This document shows positions 1 to 8,852 of a DNA stretch of 64,000 bases, piece by piece. The stretch is from an uncultured bacterium (GTDB lineage: Bacteria > Edwardsbacteria > AC1 > EtOH8): positions 682,001-746,000 of the forward strand of contig CALMGM010000005.1 of the NCBI GenBank assembly GCA_937863685.1, in the 5' to 3' direction. A program made the translations under genes and the position numbers. Under the pieces are notes generated by a model. The model was not told the DNA's origin. It worked only from the letters and a program-made list of their open reading frames with translations, and searched no databases. How positions within the stretch are numbered: position 1 is the stretch's first letter; each line of letters opens with the position of its first letter.

Positions 1-88
1 CTGGCAGAGGCAGACGGCAGGGCTGGGGATACCTATTCAATTCTCACTAAACAAAAGAATATCAACCATATTATATCGTGAATGAAAT

Positions 89-1972
89 TTATTCACCACC
101 CGAAGAAGTCTTATATATTTCGCCATTTGAACCGCTTATAAAGCCTATTGACCCATTAGTGGGAAAACATACTTCACCCAAATCAGAAGTTGTAGGTGAT
201 ACAAGCACAAACCACGTTTGCCCACCATCAATAGTTTTTATAATCTTACCAAATTCACCCACAGCATATCCTGTTGTTCCATTATCAAAAATAAACAAAC
301 CCCCAAAGTTTCCAGAAATACCTGTGTTTTGTTTAAACCATGTTGAACCGCTATTTGTTGTTTTTAAAACGGTGCCATTATTACCGCTAGCATAACCAGT
401 ATTTAAATTCGGGAAATCCAGATGATAAATTGGATCAGTATAACCTGTGTTCGTACCAACCCAGTTTATTCCGCCATCGGTCGTTTTATAAATATATACA
501 TAACCATCCGTAGACGATGGACACCCACCAATAAATCCTGTTGCATTAGATACAAAACTTAAACCAACAAACCAAATTTCTGAAAGACTGCTAATAACAG
601 ACCAATCAGCCCCACCATTTACCGTTTTAAATATATGTCCGCAGAAACCTACAGCATATCCCAAATTAACATCTGAAGGAAATTGAATATCATATAAATC
701 AATATTCTCATACCCCGATGGTAAGTACTGTTTAGCCCATGTTGATCCACCATTGGTTGTTTTAAAAAGGTTGCCATTGTAACCACATGTATATCCGATA
801 TTATTATCTGTTGGAAACGACACTCCTGACAAACAACCATCTGCATCAATTGTTTTGCTTATCCAATTCAACCCACCATCAGTTGTTTTAAGTAAAACAC
901 CGGTATTCCCAAATTGTTCACCACCTACTGCATACCCAACTATAGTATCGTGTGGAAAATCAACAAAAAGTCCCACACTAACACCCGTATATTGCTGCGT
1001 CCAAATGCTTAATGTGCTTGTAATAAAGGACCATACACTCGACCAGTTCGATGTGCCGGTGCTATTTGTAGCTCGCACTCGCCAGTAATATTTAATACCG
1101 GCAGAAAGCCCACTTATGGTCTGGCTTATTGCGGTTAGTCCGCTTTGGTTGTAAATAAAACTACCAAATAAGCTGTCCATGGAAACCTGCAAGGCATAGC
1201 TGGTTGCCCCGCTACTGGCGTTCCAAGTTAGGGTTGGGTTGAGGTTAATGCCGGTAGAATCGTTGGCAGGCAAAGATAGTATTGGCGCAGCAGGTACCGT
1301 AATAAATATTCCATCGTTACCATAGCTTGCCCCGCCGAGATTGGTGGCTGCAACACGGTAATGGTAAGTTGTCCCAGCCGTCAAACTGCCAATAACGGCA
1401 TTTACCGCCACTGCGCTGGTTCCTGTCCCGGCATTCTGCGTTGCAGTATTAGTGCCGTAACTTGTGGTGGTCCCATACTGGAAATAATACGTAGTGGCAA
1501 TATTATTTGGGTTTACCGTTCCATTTAACTGGGCTGTAGTTTGGGTTATGCTTGTGGCAGGGGTAGTTACAACAATAGGCGCCGTGGCTGATTTTGTTTT
1601 AAACTGCCAAACGCTTGTCCATGCGGAGGAAATATCTTTTTTATCGGCCCTCACCCTCCAATAATAAGAGGTGGAATACGATAATCCTGTAACAGTGTCG
1701 CTGGTTGAGACAATGCCGCTTTGGTTATATACAAAACTTGTGCAAGCACTATTGTTAGAAATCTGCAGCGTATAGCTGGTGGCACCTTCGCTGTCATTCC
1801 ATGTTAAAACAGGATTAATATCTATGCCGGTTGAATTTTGAACTGGTGAGGATAGGGTGGTTGCCTCGGGTGGTATTTTGGGATCCACCGGGTTTGACCA
1901 CTCACGCTTGGTATTACAACCCAGACAAAAAAGGCTGAATATACAAACGCCGGCAAAAATCATGTTTTTCAT
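89..1972 (-). CDS. Lipoprotein with FN3-like domains and YCF48/BNR-type repeats
   Basis: The N-terminus is a lipoprotein signal with lipobox FCLGC, so the protein is probably anchored in the envelope with Cys19 lipidated. Two fibronectin-III-like segments (about residues 35-130 and 225-320; both contain the phrase PxLTW followed by GATSY and YYWRVRA) flank a linker. From about residue 325 to the end there are seven repeats of the KTTDGGxxW type, the pattern of YCF48-like / BNR beta-propeller blades. YCF48 itself helps photosystem II assembly, but in non-photosynthetic bacteria such propellers are secreted proteins of unknown role. The gene becomes visibly AT-rich toward its 3' end. It lies 2 bases downstream of the CsgG-like gene, so the two are probably co-transcribed. 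Confidence 0.8.
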   Translation of the reverse strand: MKNMIFAGVCIFSLFCLGCNTKREWSNPVDPKIPPEATTLSSPVQNSTGIDINPVLTWNDSEGATSYTLQISNNSACTSFVYNQSGIVSTSDTVTGLSYSTSYYWRVRADKKDISSAWTSVWQFKTKSATAPIVVTTPATSITQTTAQLNGTVNPNNIATTYYFQYGTTTSYGTNTATQNAGTGTSAVAVNAVIGSLTAGTTYHYRVAATNLGGASYGNDGIFITVPAAPILSLPANDSTGINLNPTLTWNASSGATSYALQVSMDSLFGSFIYNQSGLTAISQTISGLSAGIKYYWRVRATNSTGTSNWSSVWSFITSTLSIWTQQYTGVSVGLFVDFPHDTIVGYAVGGEQFGNTGVLLKTTDGGLNWISKTIDADGCLSGVSFPTDNNIGYTCGYNGNLFKTTNGGSTWAKQYLPSGYENIDLYDIQFPSDVNLGYAVGFCGHIFKTVNGGADWSVISSLSEIWFVGLSFVSNATGFIGGCPSSTDGYVYIYKTTDGGINWVGTNTGYTDPIYHLDFPNLNTGYASGNNGTVLKTTNSGSTWFKQNTGISGNFGGLFIFDNGTTGYAVGEFGKIIKTIDGGQTWFVLVSPTTSDLGEVCFPTNGSIGFISGSNGEIYKTSSGGE

Positions 1973-1974
1973 GA

Positions 1975-3102
1975 TTAAAACCTCCAGGTAAGGTTAACCC
2001 CACCCAGTCCCTCCCCTCGAGGGGAGGGATTTAGGGAGAGGTTAAGTTCCGGTGCCAACGATGACTGTTTAGACAGTTCCGGATGCATCTTGGTCCTTAT
2101 AAACAACGAAGCAGCGTATGTGGCAACAAACCCGATTAAAACATATGAGGTTTTTGCCGCCAGCTTATCATTTTTATCGGTATCATCTCTATATTTCGCC
2201 GCGTCCTCCGGAGTTGTAGCATTAAGATACAAATTGTAATTGGATTCTGCCTCCAAGTGGAAATAATAGGAAGTCAAAGCTGTCAACAAACTACCTGAAA
2301 GAGCACCATAGGTAAGGACCGGATATTTAATTTTTGTTCTATTGGCTTCCCAGGCGATACTGTCAGCAACTTCCTGTTTTCTTTGTTTTTCCAACATAGC
2401 TTGCCGCTGGGCCTCTATTTCAGCCTGCCTTTTGGCGTAGGCCACCCTATCCAAGCTGTCCCTGGTTGCTTTTTCTGCCGCCAGTCTTTTCTGTTCCGCT
2501 TGACGTTTTACTACCGCTTCAGCTGCTATTCGTGCTTGCACTATCCTGGCTTGAGCAATGCTGTCGGCCACCGCTTTTTGCCTCATAGCCTCAAGCTGTT
2601 CAGCGGTGGGACCAGCGGCCTGAACTATTTCTTGGGCAATTTCTCTCATGTATGACAACAATTGGTCTATTTCGCCTTTGTAGTATTTTGTGCAGGACTT
2701 ATCCACCTTGCCGGTTTTTACGTCTAATAAACGAATGTTCACAGTCCAGGTGCCGCCCAGTTTTCCAACGCTGCCGCCGATCATCTTTTGCACGCCTAGC
2801 AATTGCCCGGCTTCAACTATGCAAGCGCTGGCATCACAAGCTCCACTTTGCTGAAAGCCCTGCTCCCGCAATATCTCGTCCCGTTTGGACAGCTCAACAA
2901 TTTCAAACACATTTGCGTTTACCAGCTCCGTAAGCAGGGCGCCGGTTAAAATGGCCCCATCGCTTTGGGAAACACCTGTCGGCGTAAGATCCATTAAAGA
3001 CAACGTAGTCTTGCGAAGCCCTTGGGCGAATGTAATATTTGCCACAAGTCCAGTTAACAGTAAAGACAGGTATATTTTTCTAGCTAGTAGAACTTTACTC
3101 AT
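1975..3102 (-). CDS. CsgG/TolB-like envelope protein with coiled coil
   Basis: An N-terminal signal peptide (LLLTGLVANITFAQG) is followed by a domain at about residues 30-160 resembling the CsgG/TolB-N alpha-beta fold (LSLMDLTPTGVS, then LLGVQKMIGGSVGKLGG and a segment on ligand-independent lipoprotein assembly typical of that group). Residues 165-255 form a charged, Ala/Arg/Gln-rich coiled coil. Two hydrophobic helices follow (around 265-285 and 315-335), and the last residues VNLTWRF end in Phe as many outer-membrane proteins do. The peptide SLNPSPRGEGLGG near the C-terminus is encoded by a palindromic repeat lying in frame. A Shine-Dalgarno AGGGAG precedes the ATG. Function is not known; similar proteins accompany secreted surface proteins. 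Confidence 0.7.
   Translation of the reverse strand: MSKVLLARKIYLSLLLTGLVANITFAQGLRKTTLSLMDLTPTGVSQSDGAILTGALLTELVNANVFEIVELSKRDEILREQGFQQSGACDASACIVEAGQLLGVQKMIGGSVGKLGGTWTVNIRLLDVKTGKVDKSCTKYYKGEIDQLLSYMREIAQEIVQAAGPTAEQLEAMRQKAVADSIAQARIVQARIAAEAVVKRQAEQKRLAAEKATRDSLDRVAYAKRQAEIEAQRQAMLEKQRKQEVADSIAWEANRTKIKYPVLTYGALSGSLLTALTSYYFHLEAESNYNLYLNATTPEDAAKYRDDTDKNDKLAAKTSYVLIGFVATYAASLFIRTKMHPELSKQSSLAPELNLSLNPSPRGEGLGGVNLTWRF
1996..2046. repeat. Palindromic repeat element inside a coding region
   Basis: Contains the perfect 22-base palindrome TCCCTCCCCTC/GAGGGGAGGGA (2008-2029) with flanking direct complements CTCTCCCTAAA and GGGTGGGG. Related CCCTCC/GGAGGG palindromes sit between genes at 19.4, 29.3, 52.9 and 62.0 kb. 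Here the element is translated in frame as part of the CsgG-like protein. Confidence 0.75.
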
Positions 3103-3204
3103 TTATAGACTCCCTTTATATTAGGTAAACGCTCAAGATATCCATGTGGGTAACTATACTATTTTACCATTATAAAATCAAGCACAAAAATACTGGTTAG
3201 CAAT

Positions 3205-4326
3205 TTAAGTTAGTTGTGCTTTCTTTTTTAATTTAAGAAATAATACCAGCCCGGCCAACAGGGCCAGCACCACCAGCAGGGCAATTATATTGTGGGCTAT
3301 CATGGAAACGATTATGGTGATTGCAGAAAGCGTCAGCGCTATGGGAAAGGCGATCAATCCTGTTACGAACCGGCCGGCCGAACCCAGGAAAGGAAGCACG
3401 TCCAGCACGGTATTCAAAGGACCGCTTAACATCATCAACCCGATCCACATCATCAGGAATCCGATGATTCGGCCGATCCAACCGGCTACCTTATATTCCG
3501 TTTTAAGCTTGGCGATGGCCTCGTCCCTGCTGCCCAGAAAAGCCCGGTAGAAGCTTTTCTCACCATTATAAAAATACGGGTCCAGCATACCTCCGGACAG
3601 CTTGCCGAAGACCGTGGCCCTCCGGCCGGACGACAGGGCATGGAACGACAGCCGGGTATCTCCGATCTGGGGGTCGGCTAAAGAACCCTGCCCTTGGAAC
3701 AGGTATTCTTCGGTGACGGTGTATCCCTTGGTTTTTTCCAATAGGATCTTTCCGCCCCCCAGGCCCAGAGGCTCGGTCGAGGGCAAGCTTATGCGTTCCA
3801 TATCCAATTCAAAGACCCCGACTTGAGCCTGTCTGGCCGAAAAGGTCTGGGAACGGATAGCCGGCGGTGGGTTGGCATGTCCCTCCGGTTGCTTGAAATC
3901 AGCCGAGTTCTCGGGGTTTTCGGTCCACCCCTTCTCGTAGCTGTAGGTCTTGGTGGTGGTCTCGCTGCCGCCGGTGTTCTTCTGGGTCTTGGTGCTCACC
4001 CGCTCCCTCCAGGCGAACATCTCGGCCCGACGGGTCAGGATCAGATACTTTCCCGGCCTGATGAAATCGGGGTCGCCCACCAGGTCGACGGTCTCCAGCG
4101 GCGCGGTGACCGACACTAACTGCCCCTGGGCATTCTGGTCGATGGCCGACTGGGAGGCAATGACGGCCTTCTGCGCCAACTTGGCGAAATCGGTCCGGCC
4201 CTCGGTCTTCCACAGCACCACAAAGGAGATGATGAAAAGGACCAGGCCCACCAGCACTCCGACAAACGAGTTCAGGATCCTTTTGCCCCAGCCGGTGGTG
4301 GCCACTTCGGTCAATTGATCGGTCAT
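3205..4326 (-). CDS. TMEM43-family membrane protein
   Basis: A 373-residue protein with one N-terminal membrane helix (about 18-42), a large extracytoplasmic middle domain, and three or four C-terminal helices (about 285-370). This topology, together with segments such as DPDFIRPGKYLILTRRAEMFAWRE and the KGWTENPENSADF stretch, matches the TMEM43 (DUF1625) family found in animals and scattered bacteria. The bacterial role is unknown; a membrane-organising function is only assumed from the eukaryotic homologue. The gene stands alone: 100 bases separate it from the CsgG-like gene downstream, and it diverges from rbfA. A GGAGGA Shine-Dalgarno precedes the start. Confidence 0.8.
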   Translation of the reverse strand: MTDQLTEVATTGWGKRILNSFVGVLVGLVLFIISFVVLWKTEGRTDFAKLAQKAVIASQSAIDQNAQGQLVSVTAPLETVDLVGDPDFIRPGKYLILTRRAEMFAWRERVSTKTQKNTGGSETTTKTYSYEKGWTENPENSADFKQPEGHANPPPAIRSQTFSARQAQVGVFELDMERISLPSTEPLGLGGGKILLEKTKGYTVTEEYLFQGQGSLADPQIGDTRLSFHALSSGRRATVFGKLSGGMLDPYFYNGEKSFYRAFLGSRDEAIAKLKTEYKVAGWIGRIIGFLMMWIGLMMLSGPLNTVLDVLPFLGSAGRFVTGLIAFPIALTLSAITIIVSMIAHNIIALLVVLALLAGLVLFLKLKKKAQLT

Positions 4327-4461
4327 TTATTTTCCTCCTATTGTTTTATGGCCCGTTGTTCAAAAGGCATTTGAAAGCTATTATCGGACAGCTTTAGGGA
4401 TAAGTCAAGCGGTTTTTACCGCCAGCCGGAGCACCACGGGTTCTTTTTCGGTATTTTTCTC

Positions 4462-4489
4462 TTGCAATCGTAAATCTGTATGGTAAAAT
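4462..4489 (+). promoter_or_regulatory. Candidate sigma-70 promoter for the rbfA operon
   Basis: TTGCAA (4462-4467) and TAAAAT (4484-4489) are spaced by 16 bases, and the predicted start of transcription falls about 20 bases before the rbfA ATG. The match is good but not perfect; no operator was seen. Confidence 0.4.
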
Positions 4490-4516
4490 GTTAAATTGTA
4501 TCAGGAGGCTAAATTC

Positions 4517-4882
4517 ATGCATTTCAAACGCTCTTCCCAGGTGGCCGAGGTGATCAAGCGAGAGATGTCGGACATCCTCTCCCATCATATCAAGGATCCC
4601 CGCCTGGGGTTCATCACCGTAACCGGGGTCGATCTTTCCGACGACCTGCGCTACGCCAAGGTTTTTGTTAGCATTTTCGGGGAGAAGGACAAACAACAGG
4701 AATCGCTTGATGGGTTGGCCAGTGCCAAGGGGTTCATCCGTAAGGAGATCGGCAGCCGCCTGCGGCTGCGCTATTGCCCCGATTTCTCATTCAAGGTGGA
4801 CGAATCCATCGCCTACGGCGACAAAATAGACCGCCTGCTTAACCAGATATCAAAGGAAGATAAGCCCGATGACAGCCAGTGA
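4517..4882 (+). CDS. rbfA: Ribosome-binding factor A
   Basis: RbfA binds the 30S subunit during late 16S rRNA maturation and cold adaptation. The 121-residue product shows the family pattern: RSSQVAEVIKREMSDILSH at the N-terminus, then DPRLGFITVTGVDLSDDLRYAKVFVS, and the C-terminal RLRYCPDFSFKVDESIAYGDKIDRLL. I start it at the ATG at 4517, nine bases after a strong AGGAGG, rather than the TTG at 4496 used by the ORF track. It overlaps nrnA by 14 bases, the common rbfA-nrnA arrangement, which indicates translational coupling. Confidence 0.96.
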   Translation: MHFKRSSQVAEVIKREMSDILSHHIKDPRLGFITVTGVDLSDDLRYAKVFVSIFGEKDKQQESLDGLASAKGFIRKEIGSRLRLRYCPDFSFKVDESIAYGDKIDRLLNQISKEDKPDDSQ

Positions 4883-5825
4883 GATCGCCCAGGCCCTGGA
4901 AAAGCACCGCCGGATAATGATCACCAGCCACGTCAACCCCGATGGGGACAACATCTCCAGCCAGCTGACCCTGGCCTCGGTGCTTAAAACCCTGGGCAAA
5001 GAAGTAACGATAATAAACCAGGATCCGGTGCCGGAACGGTACCGTTTTTTGCCCGGCTGGGAGACCATCTCCAACAAAATGGAGTCGCCCAATGTCACCG
5101 CCGTCTGCGTGGTGGACTGCGCCAATCCCGAGCGCATAGGAAAAGCGGCTGATCTTATCACTCCGGCCACCATGGAACTGATCGTGATAGATCACCATGT
5201 CTCCAACGACGGCTTCGGGCACATCCAGTATATAGACACCCAGGCCTCCTCCACCTGCGAGCTGATATACCGGATATCGCAGAAACTGGGCGTCAAGCTG
5301 AGCGCCGAGCAGGCTACCATTCTTTTGTCCGGCATCATGACCGACTCCGGCGGTTTTCGCTATTCCAACACCTCCCCGGCCACCCTGCGGAACGCCGCCC
5401 TGCTGATGGAGGCAGGGGCCGAGCTGGCCTGGATATCGGAACAGCTTTATTTCCAGCAGCCGCTGAGGCACCTGAAGGTGCTGGGGCAGCTGTTCTCCGA
5501 CCTGAAGACCGCCGGAAACGGGAAAATATCCTGGGTAGTGCTTACCCAGGAGATGGCCCGGAAGCATGGCTTTGACATCAACGACAGCGAGGAATTTGTC
5601 AGCCATGTGCTGTCGGTCAAAGGAGCCGAGGTGGGCCTGCTGTTCAAGGAGCAGGGCAACGGGATCGTGCGGGTATCATTCCGCTCCAAGGGTCGGGTGG
5701 ACGTAAACAGATTGGCGGCCCGGTTCGGGGGCGGCGGGCACATCCAGGCCGCCGGGGCCAGGGTCAAGGGCACGGTTGCTGAAGTGACCAAAAAGGTGAT
5801 CGAGACGGTGGAGCGGGAGATTTGA
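4869..5825 (+). CDS. nrnA: DHH-family oligoribonuclease / pAp phosphatase NrnA
   Basis: NrnA degrades nano-RNAs from the 5' end and dephosphorylates 3'-phosphoadenosine 5'-phosphate, using Mn2+ held by DHH motifs. Visible motifs are SHVNPDGDN (motif I, residues about 20-28), VVDCANPERIG (motif II), VIDHHVSN (the DHH motif proper), and SGIMTDSGGFRYSN. The DHHA1 nucleic-acid-binding domain carries GGGGHIQAAGARVKG near residue 290. Length (318) is typical. It overlaps rbfA and is followed three bases later by a small zinc-ribbon gene. Confidence 0.93.
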   Translation: MTASEIAQALEKHRRIMITSHVNPDGDNISSQLTLASVLKTLGKEVTIINQDPVPERYRFLPGWETISNKMESPNVTAVCVVDCANPERIGKAADLITPATMELIVIDHHVSNDGFGHIQYIDTQASSTCELIYRISQKLGVKLSAEQATILLSGIMTDSGGFRYSNTSPATLRNAALLMEAGAELAWISEQLYFQQPLRHLKVLGQLFSDLKTAGNGKISWVVLTQEMARKHGFDINDSEEFVSHVLSVKGAEVGLLFKEQGNGIVRVSFRSKGRVDVNRLAARFGGGGHIQAAGARVKGTVAEVTKKVIETVEREI

Positions 5826-5828
5826 TCC

Positions 5829-6020
5829 ATGGAATTCAAATATAAGTGCACCTGCGGGTGCGAGGATTTTCTAGTTGTCGCCGAAAAGGACTACAACGCC
5901 CGGGTGGACGCCGAAGGCACCCTGGTGTGCCTGCCCCAAACCGAACATATACTGTCCGTCGCCTGCGTAAAATGTAATAAGATTTACAAACAGAAAGATT
6001 TCAAAAGTATAGAATATTAA
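5829..6020 (+). CDS. Small zinc-ribbon-like protein
   Basis: A 63-residue protein with CTCGCE near the N-terminus and CVKCNK near residue 48, spaced as in a single zinc ribbon with one knuckle slightly altered. No catalytic residues or signal peptide are seen. It sits directly between nrnA and nadK in the same transcription unit. I do not recognise a named family. The tight fit into the operon and the plausible metal-binding pattern argue that it is a real gene. Confidence 0.6.
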   Translation: MEFKYKCTCGCEDFLVVAEKDYNARVDAEGTLVCLPQTEHILSVACVKCNKIYKQKDFKSIEY

Positions 6021-6029
6021 CTTCTGTTC

Positions 6030-6053
6030 CCTCTCCAAAAGCATTTGGAGAGG
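6030..6053. repeat. Intergenic inverted repeat
   Basis: CCTCTCCAAA and TTTGGAGAGG form a 10-base-pair stem with a 4-base loop between the zinc-ribbon gene and nadK. No T-run follows, so it is more likely one of the dispersed CCCTCTCC palindromes than a terminator. Confidence 0.6.
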
Positions 6054-6076
6054 AGTGAGATCAAAAGGAAACTATC

Positions 6077-6916
6077 ATGAAAACCTACGGATTGATCTAC
6101 AACAAGAACCGGCCCGGCGCCGAGCGCGTGGTGCGCCAAGTGGCAGGATGGCTCAAGGACCACGGCATCAAGGTCCTGGCCGAAAGGGGCTTTGATATCA
6201 GCCAGGCCGAGATGGCCGATGAGATCGAAGTGGCCGCCCGCTGCGATATGCTGCTGGTATTGGGCGGCGACGGCACCCTGTTGAGGGCCGTCAGGCTGAT
6301 GGGCAACGGACAAAAGCCTGTTTTGGGGATCAACCTGGGATCGCTGGGTTTTTTGACCGAGATCTCACAGGACAATATCCAGCAAAGCATGGAGCAGGTG
6401 ATCCGGGGCCAGTATCAGATAGAGGAACGGGCCATCATCAAGGCCCAATGCGGCGATGCGGAATTTTTTGCCCTGAACGATTTCGACATCCGGGTGCCCA
6501 CCCGCCTGGTGGAGCTGACGGTGTCCATCGGCGATGAACTGGTCAGCCGCTATTACGCAGACGGAATGCTGATCGCCACCCCCACCGGCTCCACCGCCTA
6601 TTCCCTCTCGGCCGGCGGTCCGATAGTGGAGCCCGATATGGACGCTTTCGTGATCACCCCCATCTGCCCCCATACCCTGAGTCTGCGGCCCATGATCGTT
6701 TCCCTGAATAAGACCATCACGGTGGTGGTCCACGGCAAGAACGAGGAGGCGGTGATGGTGGCCGACGGCCAGATCGTGGCCCGGCTGAAAAACGACCAAA
6801 AACTGGTCATCACCAAGGCCGATCGGAAGGCACTATTGGCAAGACCCGAGGCCTCGTCGTTCTATAATATCCTGCGGACCAAGCTAAAATGGGGCGCCCG
6901 GGGAGAGAATTGTTAG
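6077..6916 (+). CDS. nadK: NAD kinase
   Basis: Phosphorylates NAD to NADP in the cytoplasm. Diagnostic motifs are LGGDGTLLRAVR (the GGDGT loop with the catalytic Asp, about residue 73), GINLGSLGFLTE, the NDFDI segment where the family has an NE/ND motif, and the glycine-rich TPTGSTAYSLSAGGP near residue 175. Length (279) is typical. The start is the ATG after AAAAGGAAA; a palindromic repeat lies just upstream. Confidence 0.95.
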   Translation: MKTYGLIYNKNRPGAERVVRQVAGWLKDHGIKVLAERGFDISQAEMADEIEVAARCDMLLVLGGDGTLLRAVRLMGNGQKPVLGINLGSLGFLTEISQDNIQQSMEQVIRGQYQIEERAIIKAQCGDAEFFALNDFDIRVPTRLVELTVSIGDELVSRYYADGMLIATPTGSTAYSLSAGGPIVEPDMDAFVITPICPHTLSLRPMIVSLNKTITVVVHGKNEEAVMVADGQIVARLKNDQKLVITKADRKALLARPEASSFYNILRTKLKWGARGENC

Positions 6917-6942
6917 GAAATTCTATTTTTAGGAGAAGAAAG

Positions 6943-8832
6943 ATGAAAAAAATCGTTACTTCTGTTTTATCCGCTTTGCTTTTTATCACCATCCAACAGG
7001 GCTGCGGAAAAGATCCTATAGAACCGCCCCCTCCGACCCCGGTTGCGCCAAAGGTCACCGCCATTTACCCATCAAGCAACAGCGGCAGCCTTCCCCGGAA
7101 TTCCTTGATATATCTGACATTCAGCGTGACCATGAAACAGACCGAGACCCAGAACGCCCTGATAATCACCGGCATGACCGGACGGAAATGGTGGTGGAAC
7201 GGCAGATTGATATTCCAGGCGGATTCCCTTTACGGGGCCAATGATACCGTTAAAATAACCCTGACCACCGCCGCCCAGAGTGCGGCCGGGGTCGCGCTGG
7301 CTGTTGCCTATAATTCTTCCTTTGTTTGCGGCAACGATTCGGATGTAACCAGACCCGCGGTGATCTCCACCAACCCGGCCAGCGGCCAGACCGGGGTCGG
7401 CGCCACGGCCAGCGTTTCGGCAATTTTTTCGGAAAAATTGGCACCCTGGTCGGTCTCGGCTTTCTCCATGACCGGCGTTACCACAATCTTGGGAACGACA
7501 ACACTGCAGAGCGACTCCATAATAAGTTTTTCACCCTCTTCGCTTCTGTGTTATGGCACGACCTTTACCGCCATCGTCGACACCGGCGTCAGCGATCTCT
7601 GCGGAAATCATCTTTTACCGCAGTATTCCTGGACTTTCCAGACCATCGCCGACACCGTCAAGCCCAAGGTGTTGTCGCTTGACCCAGCCAATAACGATAC
7701 TTTGGCCTCGGTGAATAAATCCGTGATCGTCAGGTTCTCCGAAGTGATGGATACCGCCTCGGCCCGGGCCGCCTTTTCCATCACTCCTTCCGTTTCCGGG
7801 AATTTCACCTGGAGCGGAGATTCCATCATGACCTTCGCCCCGGCCGAGACCCTGGCCTTCCGCCGGCAATTCCAGGTGGCTATCGGCTCCGGCGCCCAGG
7901 ATCTGGCCGGGAACCCCCTGGCCACGGCCTGGAATTCCAACTTCACCACCGTCCGGGGGATCTATGTCTGCTGCAACACCTCCAATGAGATTTATCTGTT
8001 CCAGCAGAACGATCTTAAGCCGGAAGGATCCCTGCCGTTTTACACCAAGGCCAGCCAGATAAGAATTTCCGCCGATGACAGTATGGGTTATGTTCTTACC
8101 CAGAACACTCTTGCCTTTATACAACTCAAGAATCACAATTTACAAAATTTTGCCACCTTCGATTTGCCATCCACCTGTTACGGGTTGGCACTCTCCCCAA
8201 ATGGGACCCGCCTAGCGGTAACCGACACCCTCAATAAATGGCTCTACTTGATTGATGCTGTTAACGCCATCAAGCTTGATTCGGTCCAGACCGGTGCCGC
8301 CTTCCCCAAGGGGGTCTGTTTCAACCAGGGCAGCAGCCAGATCTGCGTGCTGTGCTGGGGACAGGTGGAGATATTCAGCGTCAGCAATCTTCACGCCGCC
8401 CCCTCCACTGTCGTCATCCCCAATAACGGAGAGGAGGCCGTCAAGGGCGCCTCCGGCGACACGCTGTATATCTCCTCCGGCACCGGTATTTCGGCCATAA
8501 AATTTTCCGACGCCACCGAGGCCTTCCGGATAACCGGCATCAGCAACCACCCCTTCGGGCTGGCGGTTTCGCCTGACCAGGCTCACGTAGCCCTGGCCTG
8601 TTATGATGAGAATGCCGTAAAGATATACACCACCTCCGGAATATATGTCACCACCGTTTTGACCGGCACCTGGCCCAAGGGCTTGGTCTACAGCCCTGAC
8701 GGCAGATATCTGTATGTTTCCAACTCCGGCAGCACCAATATCACGGTAATCAGCCGGAGCAGTAATACCTATACCGCAGGATCTTCAGCGACGGTGGGGG
8801 CCGGGCCCTGGGGCATAGCGGTAACGCCGTAA
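6943..8832 (+). CDS. Lipoprotein with SbsA-type Ig domains and YVTN-like propeller
   Basis: The ATG at 6943 follows AGGAGAAG and gives a lipoprotein signal ending in TIQQGCGK, so the longer ORF-track start is rejected. Three SbsA-like Ig domains (Big_5) follow at about residues 30-130, 140-230 and 235-335; each has the family phrases 'TxNPASGxTGV', 'xxxFSExM/L' and 'WxFxT'. Residues 340-628 are a beta-propeller of the YVTN/cytochrome-D1-like kind (for example LAVSPDQAHVALAC and GLVYSPDGRYLYVSN). This is a surface-anchored protein of unknown ligand. The 26-base gap after nadK suggests the same transcript. Confidence 0.8.
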   Translation: MKKIVTSVLSALLFITIQQGCGKDPIEPPPPTPVAPKVTAIYPSSNSGSLPRNSLIYLTFSVTMKQTETQNALIITGMTGRKWWWNGRLIFQADSLYGANDTVKITLTTAAQSAAGVALAVAYNSSFVCGNDSDVTRPAVISTNPASGQTGVGATASVSAIFSEKLAPWSVSAFSMTGVTTILGTTTLQSDSIISFSPSSLLCYGTTFTAIVDTGVSDLCGNHLLPQYSWTFQTIADTVKPKVLSLDPANNDTLASVNKSVIVRFSEVMDTASARAAFSITPSVSGNFTWSGDSIMTFAPAETLAFRRQFQVAIGSGAQDLAGNPLATAWNSNFTTVRGIYVCCNTSNEIYLFQQNDLKPEGSLPFYTKASQIRISADDSMGYVLTQNTLAFIQLKNHNLQNFATFDLPSTCYGLALSPNGTRLAVTDTLNKWLYLIDAVNAIKLDSVQTGAAFPKGVCFNQGSSQICVLCWGQVEIFSVSNLHAAPSTVVIPNNGEEAVKGASGDTLYISSGTGISAIKFSDATEAFRITGISNHPFGLAVSPDQAHVALACYDENAVKIYTTSGIYVTTVLTGTWPKGLVYSPDGRYLYVSNSGSTNITVISRSSNTYTAGSSATVGAGPWGIAVTP

Positions 8833-8852
8833 ATATTCGGCCCCCACCAGGC

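Noticed and set aside
1-88. Possible gene at the window start
   Set aside because: Only 88 AT-rich bases before the YCF48-like gene stop; no open frame with a family match, no RNA motif and no clear terminator.
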